Assembly (NCBI RefSeq): GCF_000429925.1
Contig: NZ_AUCU01000037.1
Span: 1 to 48,341 of the forward strand
Direction: 5' to 3'
Origin: Desulfatirhabdium butyrativorans DSM 18734
GTDB taxonomy: Bacteria > Desulfobacterota > Desulfobacteria > Desulfobacterales > Desulfatirhabdiaceae
DNA: 48,341 bases
Part shown: positions 24,837 to 34,103 of the stretch, piece after piece
Layout: every line of letters starts with the position of its first letter
Position numbering within the stretch: the first letter of the stretch is position 1
Made by a program: the position numbers and the translations under genes
Notes under the pieces: model-generated
What the model saw: only the letters and a program-made list of their open reading frames with translations
Databases searched by the model: none
Told to the model about the DNA's origin: nothing

Positions 24837-26624
24837 CTTGCCTGACTGACTGGCAGCACTTTTGGTACAGACAACCGGTTTCAGGGTTTCGATCGTGCCC
24901 AGATCGTAGGGACAGTTATTGGACAGGTAACCCAGGTAGAAGATTTTGACCGAATTGCTTTTCCATGCCCCCAGAAATGCGGCGGTAGACGTATACATCC
25001 GGTACGCGAGTGCATCGAAGGCAACTGTTTGCGTCGGTGGATACAGATATTCGGGCAGCAGAGATTGAATCCCGTTAAATACGCAATTGACATCCTGGAG
25101 TTCCGTCTGCAGGATGGCTCCGGTTGCCGGATTGTTCTTGAGCCATTTGGTGACGCAGTCTTCTTCGGCTTTTCCGGTAAAGGCCTTGATGCAAACATTG
25201 ATCTGGGACTGCGTTGCGGAAACATCCGTCCAATTGACGCCATTTGAACTGAAAAAGCTCTCCCCTGCGTGTGCGACCGCCTTGGAAGAATACCCATCAA
25301 CCGGCCACTCCGCTGGAATGGGGTAAATGTAATTCGGTGTCGTAAAGGAGACAACCACCGAAAACAACTGACCCGCCGTCAGGGAAACGGCCTGGCTCAA
25401 CGAAACCGTATGGTATCCCATCTCCGAAAGGGTTCCGGCCTGGCTTAAAGCAAGAGAGCCTGAAATTGGATTTCCCGCGGTAACCCCTGTGTACACGCGG
25501 ACTTCATATTGTAGATTGGGAGCTGTCGCATAGAATGCAACCGCTTTCAGGCTGTTGGAAGATGCCGCCTGAAAAATATTGGCCCCCCAGGCGGTATTGG
25601 TCTTGTAGCCATAATCTCCTACCCAGCCGAGTGGATCGTATTCGTATTTTTCGAGGTAATTGTCCGACGCCTCGGCATTGTGGAAAGCCCAGCAGTTGTA
25701 TCCCGCATACGTGTCGTAATATGACAGATAAAAATATCCGCCATCTCCGAAACTCGATCCCCAACTGTTTCGAATGATGAACGCCCCGTCTCCCGGAGGC
25801 TGGGAGAAGAAATTGGATTTGCTGTAGGAATCGTCCCATCCGACAATCGTCACATCATGGTTGGATTCGGATGTTCCGCTGTAATAATATCCATACGTGG
25901 ATGTGTTGTAATAGTCATCCGACCAGTTTATGGATGTATCGATACCCCCATGATCGATGATCGCCTGCTTGATTTCCGGGAACGAATATTTGGTTCGCGG
26001 GACATAGATGACTTTCTGCACATGTTTTTGGGGAGCATACGCCGCATATTTATACGGGACATCCGATTCTCGGACAGGCCCGCTCCATCGGGCAAGATAG
26101 GCCGCAGACATAAAGGAATTGCCGCCCTCACAGGGAGCCGCGTCAAACCCATGGGTGTCGTTGAGGTCCTCTTCCGAAAAATCCCAGTTTTCCGAAGGCA
26201 TCAGATAGGATTCCAGCGATCCGTAGGTGGCAAACGCCCAGCACGCCCCGCACTTTCCCTGATCCCGGACCGCTGTCACTTTTCCGGTTTTCCGAAGGTC
26301 ATAGGTCGCCGGAATGGCGGCGCTGAATTGCGAAAGCGGCGGCCGGTTCTGCTCTGCATGCGAAATATCGACAGGACTTGGGATATGGCCGAGGGCATGA
26401 CCCGAAGCGGTAAAGCTCCCCGAAAGTCGGCCCTGGACCAGTTTCTGCTGATAGCGGACGAAAGCGGGGTTCTGGGGGGCTTGCTCGAAATCGCTGGCAT
26501 AGGCAAAGGAGGACAATGCCAACATCATCAGGATGATTGACAAACGGAAAGGCAGCCGAAAACGGCGGGCCGCGTTTCGAAAACGGTGGTCGCTGGGTCG
26601 GACATCATTCGCTTTTGGAGCCAT
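24834..26624 (-). CDS. Secreted papain-family (C1A) protease with lectin-like domain
   Basis: A 596-residue exported cysteine protease. A signal peptide spans about 20-44 (RFRLPFRLSIILMMLALSSFAYAS), then a short pro-region. The C1 domain spans about 105-305: oxyanion Gln122 and catalytic Cys128 in DQGKCGACWAF, His256 in SNHDVTIVGWDDSY, Asn286 in IRNSWGSSFGDGGYF. All catalytic residues are present. The following lectin-like domain (about 310-470) has NCWAFHNAEAS and the repeated aromatic strands found in bacterial C1 proteases; the C-terminal 110 residues with four cysteines are unassigned. ATG 26624 has AAGGA upstream. Codon use is more AT-rich than in the neighbouring envelope genes. Substrate unknown. 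Confidence 0.9.
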   Translation of the reverse strand: MAPKANDVRPSDHRFRNAARRFRLPFRLSIILMMLALSSFAYASDFEQAPQNPAFVRYQQKLVQGRLSGSFTASGHALGHIPSPVDISHAEQNRPPLSQFSAAIPATYDLRKTGKVTAVRDQGKCGACWAFATYGSLESYLMPSENWDFSEEDLNDTHGFDAAPCEGGNSFMSAAYLARWSGPVRESDVPYKYAAYAPQKHVQKVIYVPRTKYSFPEIKQAIIDHGGIDTSINWSDDYYNTSTYGYYYSGTSESNHDVTIVGWDDSYSKSNFFSQPPGDGAFIIRNSWGSSFGDGGYFYLSYYDTYAGYNCWAFHNAEASDNYLEKYEYDPLGWVGDYGYKTNTAWGANIFQAASSNSLKAVAFYATAPNLQYEVRVYTGVTAGNPISGSLALSQAGTLSEMGYHTVSLSQAVSLTAGQLFSVVVSFTTPNYIYPIPAEWPVDGYSSKAVAHAGESFFSSNGVNWTDVSATQSQINVCIKAFTGKAEEDCVTKWLKNNPATGAILQTELQDVNCVFNGIQSLLPEYLYPPTQTVAFDALAYRMYTSTAAFLGAWKSNSVKIFYLGYLSNNCPYDLGTIETLKPVVCTKSAASQSGK

Positions 26625-26774
26625 GGAGAAGTCCTTTCTATCAAAGAAGTTTTTTAAACGATCCGGTACGGCGGCCAGTGAATCCGGTTGAATCCATCCA
26701 TACAGCATATTCGGGCGGTTGACAATCCCAATTATCCGAATGATCCGGGGAGGTATGAAACGAAAGCAGGCGTC

Positions 26775-26815
26775 AACCCATCACCCATCACCCATCACCC
26801 ATAACCTATAACCCC
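26775..26815. repeat. Heptamer array at the 3' end of msbA
   Basis: CCCATCA repeated with CCCATAA and CCTATAA units, ending about 3 bases from the msbA stop. The coding strand reads (GGGTGAT)3 GGG, a canonical G-quadruplex pattern. Confidence 0.92.
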
Positions 26816-26817
26816 GC

Positions 26818-28569
26818 TCACCCCAGTATCGTATTCTGCATCTGATGCAGCCGCCAATACTCCCCCTGTTGTTCCATCAATGCATCGTGGGTGCCTTCCT
26901 CCACGATTTCGCCGTTGACGATCACGATGATCCGGCTGGCGTAGGTCACGGTGGAGAGCCGGTGCGCAATGACAAAAGTGGTCCGGCCGCGCATCAGGTT
27001 TTCCAGGGCCTGCTGCACCAGCCGCTCGGCCTCGGAATCGAGTGAGGAAGTGGCTTCATCCAGAATCAGGATCGGCGCGTCCTTCAGCAGGGCCCGCGCT
27101 ATGCAAATGCGCTGCTTTTCACCGCCCGAGAGCCGGTTGCCCAGCTCGCCGATGCGCGAATCAAAGCGGTCGGGCAACCGGTCGATGAACTCGTAGGCGA
27201 ATGCGGCCCGGGCCGCTTCCTCGATCTGGTCGAAGCCGGCCGAGGGATTGCCGTAGGCGATGTTGTTGCGGATCGTATCGTCGAAGAGGATCGGCTCCTG
27301 GGTGACGATGGCGATCTGCTCCCGCAGCGATCGGATGGAAGCCTGCCGGATATCGATTCCGTCGATCAGGATGGCCCCGCGGGTCACATCGTAGAAGCGC
27401 GGGATCAGGTTGACGAGCGAAGTTTTCCCGCCGCCGCTCATCCCCACGATGGCCAGCACCTCCCCGGCCTTGACCCGCAGCCGGATCCCCTTGAGCACCA
27501 TGGTCGATCCGTAGCCGAACCACACATCCCGGAACCGCACCGAATGGGGTCCTCTGGGGATGACGACGGGCTGCGGCGCTTCCCGGATATCCGGCTCCTT
27601 TTCGATGATCTCGAAGACCCGGTCCGCTGCGGCCAGCCCTTCCTGGATGGTGTTGTTCAGGCCGCTCATCTTCTTGACCGGATCGTAGAGCATGAGCACG
27701 GCCGCCATGAAGGAGAAGAAGGTGCCCGGTGTCGATGTGCCGGAAATGACCCGGAAGCCGCCGTACCAGATGATGAAGGCAATGCCTACGCCTGCCAGAA
27801 ATTCCATGACGGGCGATGAAATGGCCCGGGCAACGACGGCCTTCATTTCCAGCCGGAAGAGCTCGAGCGTTTTCCGGGCGAAGCGCTCCTTCTCGTAATC
27901 CTCCATGCCGAAGGCCTTGACGATCTTGTTGCCGGAGAAGGTCTCATGCAGGAACACGTTCATCTCGGCCATGGCCTCCTGGCAGCCGGTGCTCACCCGG
28001 CGGACCTTGCGGCCGAAGCGCACTACCGGATAGAAGGCCAGCGGCAGGATGATCAGGGCATAGGCGGCCAGTTGCCAGTCCCGGTAGAAGATGACCCCAA
28101 CCAGGCCGATGATGGAAAAGCAATCCCGAAGCGAGGCCGTCACGGAGGTGGAGACCATGTTCTTGATGATGGTGACATCGTTGGTGATCCGGCTCATCAG
28201 AACGCCGGTGCGCTCTTCCTGGAAAAAGGAAAGCGGCAGGTCCTGAATCCGGTTGTAGAGCTGGTTGCGCAGCTTGCGGATGATGTTCTGCCCGACGGCG
28301 TTCATCAGGTAGTCCTGCCCGACCATGCTCAGGCCCCGCAGCAGGTAGATGAACACGACAACGATGGGGATCACTTTCAGCATGGCCACATCGCGCTTGA
28401 AGAAAATGTCGTCGAGCACGGGTTTGACCAGAAAGGCCGTGGCCGATGTCGCTCCCGCCAGAATCAGCATGCAGCCCATGGCCAGCAGCAGCTTGGGCCA
28501 GGCATCCCGGATGAGGGCGAGGATCTTGCGGTGTCTGGCGGTGAGCCGGGGAAGGTGCGGCAGCTTCAT
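26818..28569 (-). CDS. msbA: Lipid A export ABC transporter MsbA
   Basis: A 583-residue half-transporter that flips lipid A-core across the inner membrane. Six membrane helices lie in about 25-310, followed by an ABC domain with Walker A GMSGGGKTS, Q-loop TQEPILF, signature LSGGEKQR, Walker B ILILDEATSSLD and the switch histidine in IAHRLST. It follows lpxB with a 4-base overlap (ATGA), so coupled translation ends the lpxI-oxidoreductase-lpxB-msbA unit. A G-rich heptamer array follows the stop. Confidence 0.95.
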   Translation of the reverse strand: MKLPHLPRLTARHRKILALIRDAWPKLLLAMGCMLILAGATSATAFLVKPVLDDIFFKRDVAMLKVIPIVVVFIYLLRGLSMVGQDYLMNAVGQNIIRKLRNQLYNRIQDLPLSFFQEERTGVLMSRITNDVTIIKNMVSTSVTASLRDCFSIIGLVGVIFYRDWQLAAYALIILPLAFYPVVRFGRKVRRVSTGCQEAMAEMNVFLHETFSGNKIVKAFGMEDYEKERFARKTLELFRLEMKAVVARAISSPVMEFLAGVGIAFIIWYGGFRVISGTSTPGTFFSFMAAVLMLYDPVKKMSGLNNTIQEGLAAADRVFEIIEKEPDIREAPQPVVIPRGPHSVRFRDVWFGYGSTMVLKGIRLRVKAGEVLAIVGMSGGGKTSLVNLIPRFYDVTRGAILIDGIDIRQASIRSLREQIAIVTQEPILFDDTIRNNIAYGNPSAGFDQIEEAARAAFAYEFIDRLPDRFDSRIGELGNRLSGGEKQRICIARALLKDAPILILDEATSSLDSEAERLVQQALENLMRGRTTFVIAHRLSTVTYASRIIVIVNGEIVEEGTHDALMEQQGEYWRLHQMQNTILG

Positions 28570-29696
28570 GGCCGGTGCTCCAAAAAGGACAGGGCGATGC
28601 GGGCGGCCCGCTCCGAGGCGCCGGGACCGCCCAGAATCCGGCGGGCTTCGAGCAGATCGTTCCGCATGGTTTGCAGCAGGAGCGGATCGCCCAGCATGCG
28701 AAGCGCCGTCTGGGCGATGTTCGGGCCGTCGGCTTCATCCTGGATGAGCTCCGGCACGATTTTGCGGCCGGCAATGAGGTTGATCAGCCCGATGTGGGGC
28801 ACCTTGATGAGCCATTTGCCCAGGCGATAGCTGATCGGGGATACCTTGTAGACGATGATCATCGGGATCCCCTGGATGGCGCTCTGAAGCGTTACCGTGC
28901 CCGATGCGGCCACCACCAGGGCGGCCTGCCGGAACACGTCGGAAAGATCGTCCGCGATCTCGACGGGAAACCCCTCCGGCAGCAGGGCGCGCAGCAGCGA
29001 TGCCTCCACACCCGGCGCCCGGGAGAGCAGAAACCGGGTGGCGGGGCTGTGCTCGGCGATCCGCCGGGCGCTCTCGATCATTACCGGCAGCAGCCTTCGG
29101 ATTTCGCCGGTCCGGGAACCGGGCAGCAACCCGATGACGGCTGGTCCTTCCAAGGGCCGCTCCCGGGGCACTTCGGCCCCGAGCGGCGTATCCATCAGCG
29201 GATGGCCCACGAAGGTGACCGGAACCCCGTGCTTTTTATAGAAATCCGCCTCGAAGGGCAGGATGACGGCCATGTGATCGATGCGCCGGGCGATGGTCCT
29301 CACCCGGTTTTCCCGCCAGGCCCAGATCTGGGGGCTGATGTAGTAGAACACCGGTATGCCGAGCCCCTTGGCCATCCTGGCCACCCGCAGGTTGAAATCG
29401 GGATAGTCGATGAGCAGCACCAGATCGGGCCGCCTTTCGCGCAGCGCCCGCTTCACTGCGGCAAGGCTCGAGAAAATCACCGGCAGGTGAGCAATGACTT
29501 CGGTGATACCGACAACGGACAGGGCCGATGCGTCGATGAGCGTTTCCATGCCGGCATCCCGCAGATGCGCCCCGCCGATGCCCGTCACTGCAATGTCCGG
29601 GTCCATCCGGCGGATGGCCCGCACGACGTTTGCGCCGTGCAGATCCCCCGATGCCTCGCCTGCGATCAGGAAAATGGATTTGGCAGGGCGGCTCAT
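28566..29696 (-). CDS. lpxB: Lipid-A-disaccharide synthase
   Basis: A 376-residue peripheral inner-membrane GT19 glycosyltransferase joining UDP-2,3-diacylglucosamine and lipid X into the lipid A disaccharide. Signatures are IAGEASGDLHGANVVRAI at the N-terminus, LVLLIDYPDFNLRVARMAKG, YYISPQIWAWRENRV, LLPGSRTGEIRRLLP and AASGTVTLQSAIQGIPMIIVYK. Length is normal. It overlaps its upstream and downstream genes by four bases each. Confidence 0.96.
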   Translation of the reverse strand: MSRPAKSIFLIAGEASGDLHGANVVRAIRRMDPDIAVTGIGGAHLRDAGMETLIDASALSVVGITEVIAHLPVIFSSLAAVKRALRERRPDLVLLIDYPDFNLRVARMAKGLGIPVFYYISPQIWAWRENRVRTIARRIDHMAVILPFEADFYKKHGVPVTFVGHPLMDTPLGAEVPRERPLEGPAVIGLLPGSRTGEIRRLLPVMIESARRIAEHSPATRFLLSRAPGVEASLLRALLPEGFPVEIADDLSDVFRQAALVVAASGTVTLQSAIQGIPMIIVYKVSPISYRLGKWLIKVPHIGLINLIAGRKIVPELIQDEADGPNIAQTALRMLGDPLLLQTMRNDLLEARRILGGPGASERAARIALSFLEHRP

Positions 29697-30661
29697 GCGA
29701 GCAGCACCTCGGCATGGCGGCGGTTGAAGGCCTGGATGGTTTCAAGAATGTCGAGGGCGGCCTTGAGGGCGTCGCGGCCCATCTCGCCGGTGACGGGCGG
29801 GGCGTTTCGGCTCCGGACGGCTTCCACGAAGGCGATCAGCTCATCGTTTAAGGCATCGGCCGCATCGAAGCGGATGCTCTGGATGTCGGCCCCCGGTATC
29901 AGGCTGTCGGGCTGGCCCCCGTTCTTGCGGATGCACAGGATGTTGCGGTTGGCAAAATCCACCGATACATAGGCATCCTGCTGGAAGATGCGCAGCTTGC
30001 GCTCGTTCTTGGTGGAGATCCGGCTTGCGGTGACGTTGGCCACGCAGCCGCTGGCGAATTCCAGCCGGGCGTTGGCGATATCGACGTGCTCCGAAATGAC
30101 GGCGACCCCGGAGGCGCGGATTTCCCGGATGGAGGAGCGCACAAAGCTCAGGATCAGATCGATGTCGTGGATCATCAGATCGAGGATGACGCTGACATCG
30201 GTGCACCGGGGCTTGAAGATGCTCAGGCGGTGGCTTTCGATGAACAGCGGGCGGGTGACGATGTCCTGCAGGGCCACAACGGTCGGGTTGAAGCGCTCCA
30301 GGTGGCCGACCTGCAGGATGAGGCCGTTTTTCTGGGCCAGGGCGATGAGCGCATCGGCCTCCTCGAGGCTGGTGGTCATGGGCTTTTCGATGAGGACATC
30401 GACGCCGTTTTCCAGAAAATCCCTGGCGACCGCATAGTGCTGGGATGTGGATACGGCGATGCTGACGGCATCCACCTTTCCGATGAGATCGCGGTGATCG
30501 GCGCAGGAGGCCGTGTGGCATTTTCCGGCGATTTCCGCAGCCCGGGCCGCATCGATGTCGGCCACCCCCACCAGTTCCACACCCGGCATCTGGGCGTATT
30601 TTTCCGCATGGTAGGCGCCCAGATAGCCGACGCCGACGACCCCGACCCGAATCTGTTTCAT
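29693..30661 (-). CDS. Gfo/Idh/MocA-family oxidoreductase in the lipid A operon
   Basis: A 322-residue NAD(P)-dependent sugar-type dehydrogenase. It has a Rossmann motif VGVVGVGYLGAYHAEKY at residues 5-21, the conserved EKPMTTSLEEA motif, and the catalytic-type HDIDLIL in the second domain. ATG 30661 overlaps the lpxI stop (ATGA). The family includes GnnA, which oxidises UDP-GlcNAc at C3 for 3-amino lipid A, but the partner aminotransferase GnnB is absent here. The function in lipid A biosynthesis is inferred from its position between lpxI and lpxB. Confidence 0.88.
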   Translation of the reverse strand: MKQIRVGVVGVGYLGAYHAEKYAQMPGVELVGVADIDAARAAEIAGKCHTASCADHRDLIGKVDAVSIAVSTSQHYAVARDFLENGVDVLIEKPMTTSLEEADALIALAQKNGLILQVGHLERFNPTVVALQDIVTRPLFIESHRLSIFKPRCTDVSVILDLMIHDIDLILSFVRSSIREIRASGVAVISEHVDIANARLEFASGCVANVTASRISTKNERKLRIFQQDAYVSVDFANRNILCIRKNGGQPDSLIPGADIQSIRFDAADALNDELIAFVEAVRSRNAPPVTGEMGRDALKAALDILETIQAFNRRHAEVLLA

Positions 30662-31518
30662 GCTGTGGTCTCCGTTGCATCGATGGCTGCTGCCGGAGCG
30701 TCCGGTTCGGCCTCGATACCGACGATGGTGATGTTGTACCGATTGGCCTGCACGATCATGGCCTCCCGGTCGAAGACCACGGTTTTGCCGGCTTCCACGG
30801 CAAGCGCCCCGACGTTTGCCCGGTGCATGGTTTCGATGGTCTCCCGGCCGACGGCCGGCATGTCGAAGCGCAGGTCCTGGTTGGGTTTGGCGATCTTGAC
30901 GACAACGGCATTGCCCTTGCCGAGGCCGCCGCCCCGCAGGATGGTGGCGTCGGTCCCGTCGATGGCTTCCACGGCCAGCACCGAGCCGCCGCCGATCACC
31001 ACACACTGGCCGATATCGAGTTTGCCGATTTCACGCGCCAGCCGCACACCCAGGGCGATGTCGGCCGATTCGGTCCGTTTGGGTTTGCGGCGGGTCCAGC
31101 AGCCGGCAGGGGCCAGCAGCTCCGGCAGCAGGAAGGTGGATGGCTGGATGCGGATGCCTTCCTTTTCCAGCAGCGAGGCGAATCCGCGCAGGACGGCATC
31201 GTCATGCGTGGCCCGCAGCCTTGCCACCATCAGGATGGCCTGGATGTCGGGCCGGATGTCCGTGAACATCCGGGCCTTCTGGATGGCGCCGATCATCACG
31301 GCCTGGTGTACGTCATGGGACTTGAAAAAGCGGATGAGCTTTTTCACCTGGCCCAGATGCACCCGCTCGAACACCTCGGAATAGGCTTCCAGTGCGGGAT
31401 CGGCCTCGTTGATGTAGGCTGCCGTGTAGAGCCGGTAGCCTTTGTTCCGGGCGGCTGCGGCAAAGAGCAGGGGAAACTGCCCCGAGCCCGCGATCACCCC
31501 GATGCGCTCTTCATTCAT
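30658..31518 (-). CDS. lpxI: UDP-2,3-diacylglucosamine pyrophosphatase LpxI
   Basis: A 286-residue protein of the LpxI (formerly DUF1009) family that cleaves UDP-2,3-diacylglucosamine to lipid X, replacing LpxH. Features are IGVIAGSGQFPLLFA at the N-terminus, an IGAIQKARMFTDIRPD segment, and the catalytic-domain motif KPNQDLRFDMPAVG containing the probable active-site Asp. No LpxH is seen. It starts a new transcription or translation block after a repeat-filled gap following lpxA. The start ATG 31518 has only a weak ribosome-binding site. Confidence 0.94.
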   Translation of the reverse strand: MNEERIGVIAGSGQFPLLFAAAARNKGYRLYTAAYINEADPALEAYSEVFERVHLGQVKKLIRFFKSHDVHQAVMIGAIQKARMFTDIRPDIQAILMVARLRATHDDAVLRGFASLLEKEGIRIQPSTFLLPELLAPAGCWTRRKPKRTESADIALGVRLAREIGKLDIGQCVVIGGGSVLAVEAIDGTDATILRGGGLGKGNAVVVKIAKPNQDLRFDMPAVGRETIETMHRANVGALAVEAGKTVVFDREAMIVQANRYNITIVGIEAEPDAPAAAIDATETTA

Positions 31519-31536
31519 GATAAACGGCCATGATCC

Positions 31537-31603
31537 TCAGGAGTCAGAAGTCAGGAGTCAGAAGTCAGAAGTCAGAAGAAAGCGGATGGCTCCCATTTTT
31601 TGC
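31537..31603. repeat. GGAGTCA heptamer array with conserved 3' flank
   Basis: AGGAGTCA/AGAAGTCA heptamers at 31537-31580, then the flank AGAAAGCGGATGGCTCCC and a T run. The flank is identical to that after the larger GGAGTCA array at 47971-48130. Confidence 0.9.
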
Positions 31604-31615
31604 AGCTTGCTCCTG

Positions 31616-31772
31616 GTCGTTATCGCCATCGTCGTCCTTATCGTTATCCTTATCCTTATCCTTATCCTTTCGTTGTCGTTGTCGTTATCGTTGTCGTAAT
31701 CGTTCTCGTCGTCCCTATCGTTATCGTCGTCGTTGTCGTAATCGCAATCGTAATCGTATTCGAAATTCCCCT
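31616..31772. repeat. Degenerate hexamer array between lpxA and lpxI
   Basis: TCGTTA, TCCTTA, TCGTTG and TCGTAA hexamers in the GTTATC orientation. Together with the GGAGTCA array it fills the 296-base gap between lpxI and lpxA; no gene lies there. Confidence 0.92.
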
Positions 31773-31814
31773 CCCCGCCCACCCCGGCAATATCTGCTGG
31801 TTTTGCAATTGGCT

Positions 31815-32585
31815 CTATCGCGTGATCCCTCTTTCGGAATTCAGCAGAAATCTGACGAAATAGTCGACTTCCTCGGTCATTTCCATTTCGGCCTTCACGC
31901 GCTCGATGGCTTCTTTCAGGGTCAGTCCAATCCGGAAAACGATCCGGTACACTTTCTTGAGCCTGGAAAGACTCTCATCCGTGAACCCCTGCCGTTTGAG
32001 GCCTACGGTGTTGAGCCCATGCAGGCTCGCCCGGTCGCCGGCTGCGATCACGTAGGGCGGAATGTCCTTGACGACGGCCGATTTGCCGCCGATGAAGGCA
32101 AAATCCCCCACCCGCACGAACTGGTGGATGGCCACAAGCCCGCCGACCGTGACATGGTTGCCCAGGATGATATGGCCTGCCAGTGTTGCGGCATTGGCCA
32201 GGATCGTGTGATGCCCCGTCCTGCAATCATGTGCCACATGGCTGCAAGCCATCAACAGGTTGTAATCTCCGACGATGGTCTGACCGCCGCCCTCCACCGT
32301 CCCCCGATGCACGGTGGCAAATTCCCGAACGATCGTATGATCCCCGATCCGGGTGGTGGTCGGTTCCCCTTCGTATTTCAGGGATTGCGGGGCTGCGCCG
32401 ATGGCGGCGAATTGAAAGATCTGACAATGTTCACCGATGGTGGTGTGGCTATCGATCACGGCGTGGGGGCCGATGGTGGTGTGGCTGCCGATGACGACAT
32501 CGTCCTGGATTACGGCATACGGACCGATGGTGACGTTGTCTCCCAGGGTGGCCCCGGGAGAAACGATGGCTGTTGGGTGTATCAT
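31815..32585 (-). CDS. lpxA: UDP-N-acetylglucosamine acyltransferase LpxA
   Basis: A 256-residue left-handed beta-helix acyltransferase catalysing the first step of lipid A synthesis. Hexapeptide repeats run through residues 1-180 (PTAIVSPGATLGDNVTIGPY and onward), with the catalytic histidine in ACSHVAHDC. The C-terminal helical domain has the LpxA-specific NTVGLKRQGFTDESLSRLKKVY. ATG 32585 overlaps the fabZ stop by four bases. Confidence 0.96.
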   Translation of the reverse strand: MIHPTAIVSPGATLGDNVTIGPYAVIQDDVVIGSHTTIGPHAVIDSHTTIGEHCQIFQFAAIGAAPQSLKYEGEPTTTRIGDHTIVREFATVHRGTVEGGGQTIVGDYNLLMACSHVAHDCRTGHHTILANAATLAGHIILGNHVTVGGLVAIHQFVRVGDFAFIGGKSAVVKDIPPYVIAAGDRASLHGLNTVGLKRQGFTDESLSRLKKVYRIVFRIGLTLKEAIERVKAEMEMTEEVDYFVRFLLNSERGITR

Positions 32586-33031
32586 GAAACGCTTTCTCCA
32601 AAAGTGGCCAGGAATTCGGCTTCGGCAACCAGTTTGCCGTCCACGAAGGCCTGGCCTGCCATCTTGATGGCATTCATTCTCTGTTTGAGCAACTGGACTT
32701 CGAGGATCAACTGATCGCCCGGAACGACGGGCTTGCGGAAGCGCACCTTGTCGAACCCCATGAAATAGACGCTTTCCGGCGAGGGCCCACCGGTTTTGAC
32801 CGCAGTCATCAATATGCCGCCCGCCTGCCCCATGGCCTCGATGATCAGCACCCCCGGCATGATCGGATTTGCCGGAAAATGCCCCATGAAATACGGCTCG
32901 TTGTACGTGACGTTTTTCAGCGCGACAATCCGGGATCCCTCGATCAATTCGATGACCCGGTCTATCAGGACCATTGGATAGCGATGAGGAAGACGGTTAA
33001 TGATTCCCCGGATATCCAGAACACATTCCAT
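32582..33031 (-). CDS. fabZ: 3-hydroxyacyl-ACP dehydratase FabZ
   Basis: A 149-residue hot-dog-fold dehydratase of type II fatty acid synthesis. Motifs are [13 protein letters not shown] and [20 protein letters not shown] with the catalytic His and Glu. ATG 33031 is preceded by GAGGAG. A much longer open frame continues upstream inside lpxD in another frame and is rejected. It lies between lpxD (10-base gap) and lpxA (4-base overlap), where it competes with LpxA for 3-hydroxyacyl-ACP (established knowledge). Confidence 0.96.
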   Translation of the reverse strand: MECVLDIRGIINRLPHRYPMVLIDRVIELIEGSRIVALKNVTYNEPYFMGHFPANPIMPGVLIIEAMGQAGGILMTAVKTGGPSPESVYFMGFDKVRFRKPVVPGDQLILEVQLLKQRMNAIKMAGQAFVDGKLVAEAEFLATFGESVS

Positions 33032-33041
33032 GGAAGGCTCC

Positions 33042-34091
33042 TCAGTCGGGAGGTGGATTGGTCGGCTGCGGCGGCTCGAGGGCCGAGAACCGTTTTTCGA
33101 GCTGGGCGAGGCGCTTGGCAATCTCCGGCAGTTTCGGCACGGTCCGCTGCACGCGAAGCCACTGGGAATGGGGCATTTCCGGAGAGCCGGATACCACGGC
33201 GCCGGCCTCCACGGAAGCGGCAATTCCAGCCTGGGGACCGACAATGGCCCGATCTCCGATGTTGAGATGACCGGAAACCCCTGCCTGACCCGCCAGGATG
33301 ACGTTCTTCCCGATACGCACACTGCCCGAGATACCCACCTGTGCCACGATGATGCTGTTCTCGCCGACGGTGACATTGTGCGCGATATGAACGAGATTGT
33401 CCGTTTTCACACCCTTCTGGATCCATGTCTTTCCAAAAGTAGCCCGATCGATCGTGTTGCAGGAGCCGATCTCGACATCGTCATCGATCTGGACATGGCC
33501 CAGATGCGGAATCTTATGGTATTCATCACCCTCTCGGACATACCCGAATCCATCGCTTCCGATCACGGTACCCGCCTGAAGAACAACCCGGTGACCGATT
33601 CGGGTGCCATCCAGAATCGTGACATTTGGAAAGATTTCGACATCGTCCCCGATAATCACGTCATTGCCGATGCAAACATGCGGATGAATGACGGTTCGCT
33701 CTCCGATACGGACACGCTCTCCGATGGTCACGAAAGGCGCAAGCGCCGAAGACGTGCCGATGGCGGCGCTGCCCGCAATATGGGCACTGGGACTGATCCC
33801 ATTCCATGCGGGCGTTTTCGGATAAAAGACACGCACAAGCCTGTTGAAGGCAAGCTGGGGATTTTCCACACGAACGAGATTCCCGGATAGGTTCTCGGGC
33901 GCGTTTTTCGGCACCAGAACGGCCCCCGCCCGGCATTGATCCCAGATCTTGTAAAATTTGGGGGAACCCGCAAAGGTAATTTCGCCCGGTCCGGCAATCT
34001 CGAAGGCGGCCACACCGCAGATGGGCACATCCCCGTCACCGCAAAGCGTCCCGCCCAGCATTTCGGCAAGTTCGGCAAGTCGATGGTTCAT
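33042..34091 (-). CDS. lpxD: UDP-3-O-acylglucosamine N-acyltransferase LpxD
   Basis: A 349-residue acyltransferase adding the N-linked hydroxyacyl chain in lipid A synthesis. The N-terminal uridine-binding domain is about 1-100 (ISGVAAF-like ICGVAAFEIAGPGEITF). The beta-helix follows with many hexapeptide repeats, GSDGFGYV, and the catalytic histidine in LVHIAHNVTVG. The C-terminal helix is Pro/Glu-rich (RLAQLEKRFSALEPP). Confidence 0.96.
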   Translation of the reverse strand: MNHRLAELAEMLGGTLCGDGDVPICGVAAFEIAGPGEITFAGSPKFYKIWDQCRAGAVLVPKNAPENLSGNLVRVENPQLAFNRLVRVFYPKTPAWNGISPSAHIAGSAAIGTSSALAPFVTIGERVRIGERTVIHPHVCIGNDVIIGDDVEIFPNVTILDGTRIGHRVVLQAGTVIGSDGFGYVREGDEYHKIPHLGHVQIDDDVEIGSCNTIDRATFGKTWIQKGVKTDNLVHIAHNVTVGENSIIVAQVGISGSVRIGKNVILAGQAGVSGHLNIGDRAIVGPQAGIAASVEAGAVVSGSPEMPHSQWLRVQRTVPKLPEIAKRLAQLEKRFSALEPPQPTNPPPD

Positions 34092-34103
34092 GGGAGACTC
34101 TCA

